NCBI GenBank assembly: GCA_903838095.1
Contig: CAILXE010000116.1
Coordinates: forward strand, 1 to 7,599
Length of the DNA: 7,599 nucleotides
Reading direction: 5' to 3'
Source: an uncultured Chlorobiaceae bacterium
GTDB lineage: Bacteria > Bacteroidota > Chlorobiia > Chlorobiales > Chlorobiaceae
The stretch's first letter is position 1, and every line of letters starts with the position of its first letter. The position numbers and the translations under genes are program-made. Below the pieces are notes generated by a model that saw only the letters and a program-made list of their open reading frames with translations, had not been told where the DNA came from and made no database searches. Positions 6,227-7,599 of the stretch are shown in pieces.

Positions 6227-7599
6227 AACCATCTGGCTTCTGGCCGCACTTGCTCTCCTTATTCTGGTCAGTTTTTTTGCAGGTCTTGGATCCGCACCAC
6301 TTTTTGATGTCGATGAGGGTGCCTTCAGTGAAGCAACACGGGAAATGATAGTCAGTAAAAACTATCTGACGACGTACCTGAACGGTGCGCCCCGCTTTGA
6401 TAAACCGATACTGATTTACTGGCTGCAAATGGCCTCGGTCAGGTTGTTTGGGCTGAACGAGTTTGCCTTCAGATTGCCATCCGCACTTGCAGGCACTGCC
6501 TGGGCAACATCAATTTTTCTGTTTGTGCGCAAAGAGTCCGGTAACCGACAGGCTTTTTTGGCTGCCGCAATGATGGTGCTCTCACTGCAGGTGATCGTTA
6601 TTGCAAAAGCGGCCATAGCCGACGGGGTGCTGAACTGCTTTCTTGCCATGACCATGTTTGCCCTGCTCCACCATTATAAGACAGGTTCAAAACACGCACT
6701 GCATTTTGCTTTTGCCGCAGCGGGGTTTGGTATGCTCACCAAAGGCCCGATAGCCATCATTATTCCATTCGCTGTCACCTTTTTATTCTCTCTTCAGGGG
6801 GGAACGTTAAAAAAATGGATCCGGATGATATGCAACCCGGCAGGAATCGCTCTTTTTCTTTTGATTGCCTTGCCCTGGTACCTGCTTGAATACCGTGATC
6901 AGGGCATGGATTTCATTGAAGGTTTTTTCTTTAAACACAACATCAATCGTTTTAACTCTTCATTCGAGGGGCACTCCGGTTCACTCTTCTATTATATTCC
7001 GGTCATCATAATTGGCATGATGCCATTTACCGCCCTTTTCTTTACCGTTCTTTTCAAACTGAAAAACCTTCTTTCCGACAACACAAACCGGTTTCTGCTG
7101 ATCTGGTTTGCATTTGTGTTTTTCTTTTTCTCTCTCTCCGGAACAAAACTTCCGCATTACATGATTTATGGGTATACCCCGCTGTTTATCCTTATGGCAA
7201 GAGCCCTGCCGTTAAGTTCTCTACGTCATCATGCTGAACGTCTTGCATTATGGCCGCTCTTCTTTCTTGCTGTTCTGGCCATCCTTCCCTTTCTTCTGCC
7301 AAAAGCGATTCAGGCATTTGATGATGTCTATATTCAGGCATTACTGATGGGCGCAACGGAGCTTCTCGGGCAAACCTATCTTGTCGTTATTATTGCGACC
7401 ATTGCAGGAATCACGGGTATACAATTTTTGTCCGCTGTTTCCATTGAAGGTAAACTGATTGCAACCGGTGTGCTTTTTGCTTGTCTCATCAATCTTTTTC
7501 TTATGCCAATTGCAGGAAAACTTCTTCAGGAGCCGATAAAACAGGCTGCTCTTCTGGCTAAAAAAGAGAGGTATAAAATCGTCATGTGGGAAAGCTATA
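6201..7599 (+). CDS. ArnT/PMT-like (GT83) polyprenyl-phosphate-sugar glycosyltransferase, 3' end cut off by the window
   Basis: The frame beginning at ATG 6201 is open to the window edge (466 codons, no stop), against about 500-560 residues for full family members. After a first helix (about 11-29) comes the periplasmic loop with FDVDEGAFSEATREM, where Asp38-Glu39 correspond to the conserved acidic catalytic pair of the PMT/ArnT fold. RFDKPILIYWLQ (65-76), AAIADGVLNCFLAM (about 136-149), MLTKGPIAI and SGTKLPHYM (313-321) are further family landmarks, and many hydrophobic helices follow. These enzymes take a sugar from undecaprenyl-phosphate and transfer it on the periplasmic side to lipid A, a glycan or a protein. 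True ArnT adds 4-amino-4-deoxyarabinose; donor and acceptor here are unknown, so no symbol is given. The start overlaps the phosphatase by 26 bases, implying one transcript. No strong ribosome site precedes the ATG, which fits coupling by translation of the upstream gene. Confidence 0.9.
   Translation, partial: MPLKQSKSETIWLLAALALLILVSFFAGLGSAPLFDVDEGAFSEATREMIVSKNYLTTYLNGAPRFDKPILIYWLQMASVRLFGLNEFAFRLPSALAGTAWATSIFLFVRKESGNRQAFLAAAMMVLSLQVIVIAKAAIADGVLNCFLAMTMFALLHHYKTGSKHALHFAFAAAGFGMLTKGPIAIIIPFAVTFLFSLQGGTLKKWIRMICNPAGIALFLLIALPWYLLEYRDQGMDFIEGFFFKHNINRFNSSFEGHSGSLFYYIPVIIIGMMPFTALFFTVLFKLKNLLSDNTNRFLLIWFAFVFFFFSLSGTKLPHYMIYGYTPLFILMARALPLSSLRHHAERLALWPLFFLAVLAILPFLLPKAIQAFDDVYIQALLMGATELLGQTYLVVIIATIAGITGIQFLSAVSIEGKLIATGVLFACLINLFLMPIAGKLLQEPIKQAALLAKKERYKIVMWESY

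Overview
The window reads as chromosomal DNA of a Gram-negative bacterium. Signs of an outer membrane are a lipoprotein lipocalin and an ArnT-type membrane glycosyltransferase. The style of the CydDC and small HicAB proteins makes a green sulfur bacterium (Chlorobiaceae) my best guess, but nothing here proves the taxon. Both edges cut through genes.

Layout. (1) 1-2924, plus strand: the 3' part of cydD followed by complete cydC with an ATGA overlap. Together they form the heterodimeric ABC exporter needed to assemble cytochrome bd. The region is visibly more GC-rich than the rest. (2) 2987-3448, minus strand: a small hicA-hicB toxin-antitoxin locus. The antitoxin is intact, but the toxin gene carries a one-base deletion that puts its His-His active-site segment out of frame. 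(3) 3449-3557: a short gap with two overlapping inverted repeats. (4) 3558-4088, minus strand: a Blc-type outer-membrane lipocalin, divergent from (5) a 60-residue conserved-looking protein of unknown function at 4174-4356, plus strand. (6) 4397-5365, minus strand: a cation diffusion facilitator with a very His-rich N-terminus and a good promoter upstream. (7) 5366-5602: an AT-rich divergent intergenic region. (8) 5603-7599, plus strand: a PAP2-family membrane phosphatase whose end overlaps by 26 bases the start of an ArnT/GT83-family glycosyltransferase. That second gene runs off the right edge with at least 466 codons.

How they may work together. CydDC supports oxygen-reducing cytochrome bd. 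Lipocalin, PAP2 phosphatase and ArnT-like transferase are envelope functions. The overlapping phosphatase-transferase pair suggests a coordinated modification of an envelope lipid, possibly replacement of a lipid A phosphate by a sugar. The CDF pump handles divalent metals, probably zinc. The strongest unusual observations are the single-base inactivation of hicA beside an intact hicB, the PAP2/GT83 pair, and the unknown 60-residue protein. I found no convincing wholly new system.
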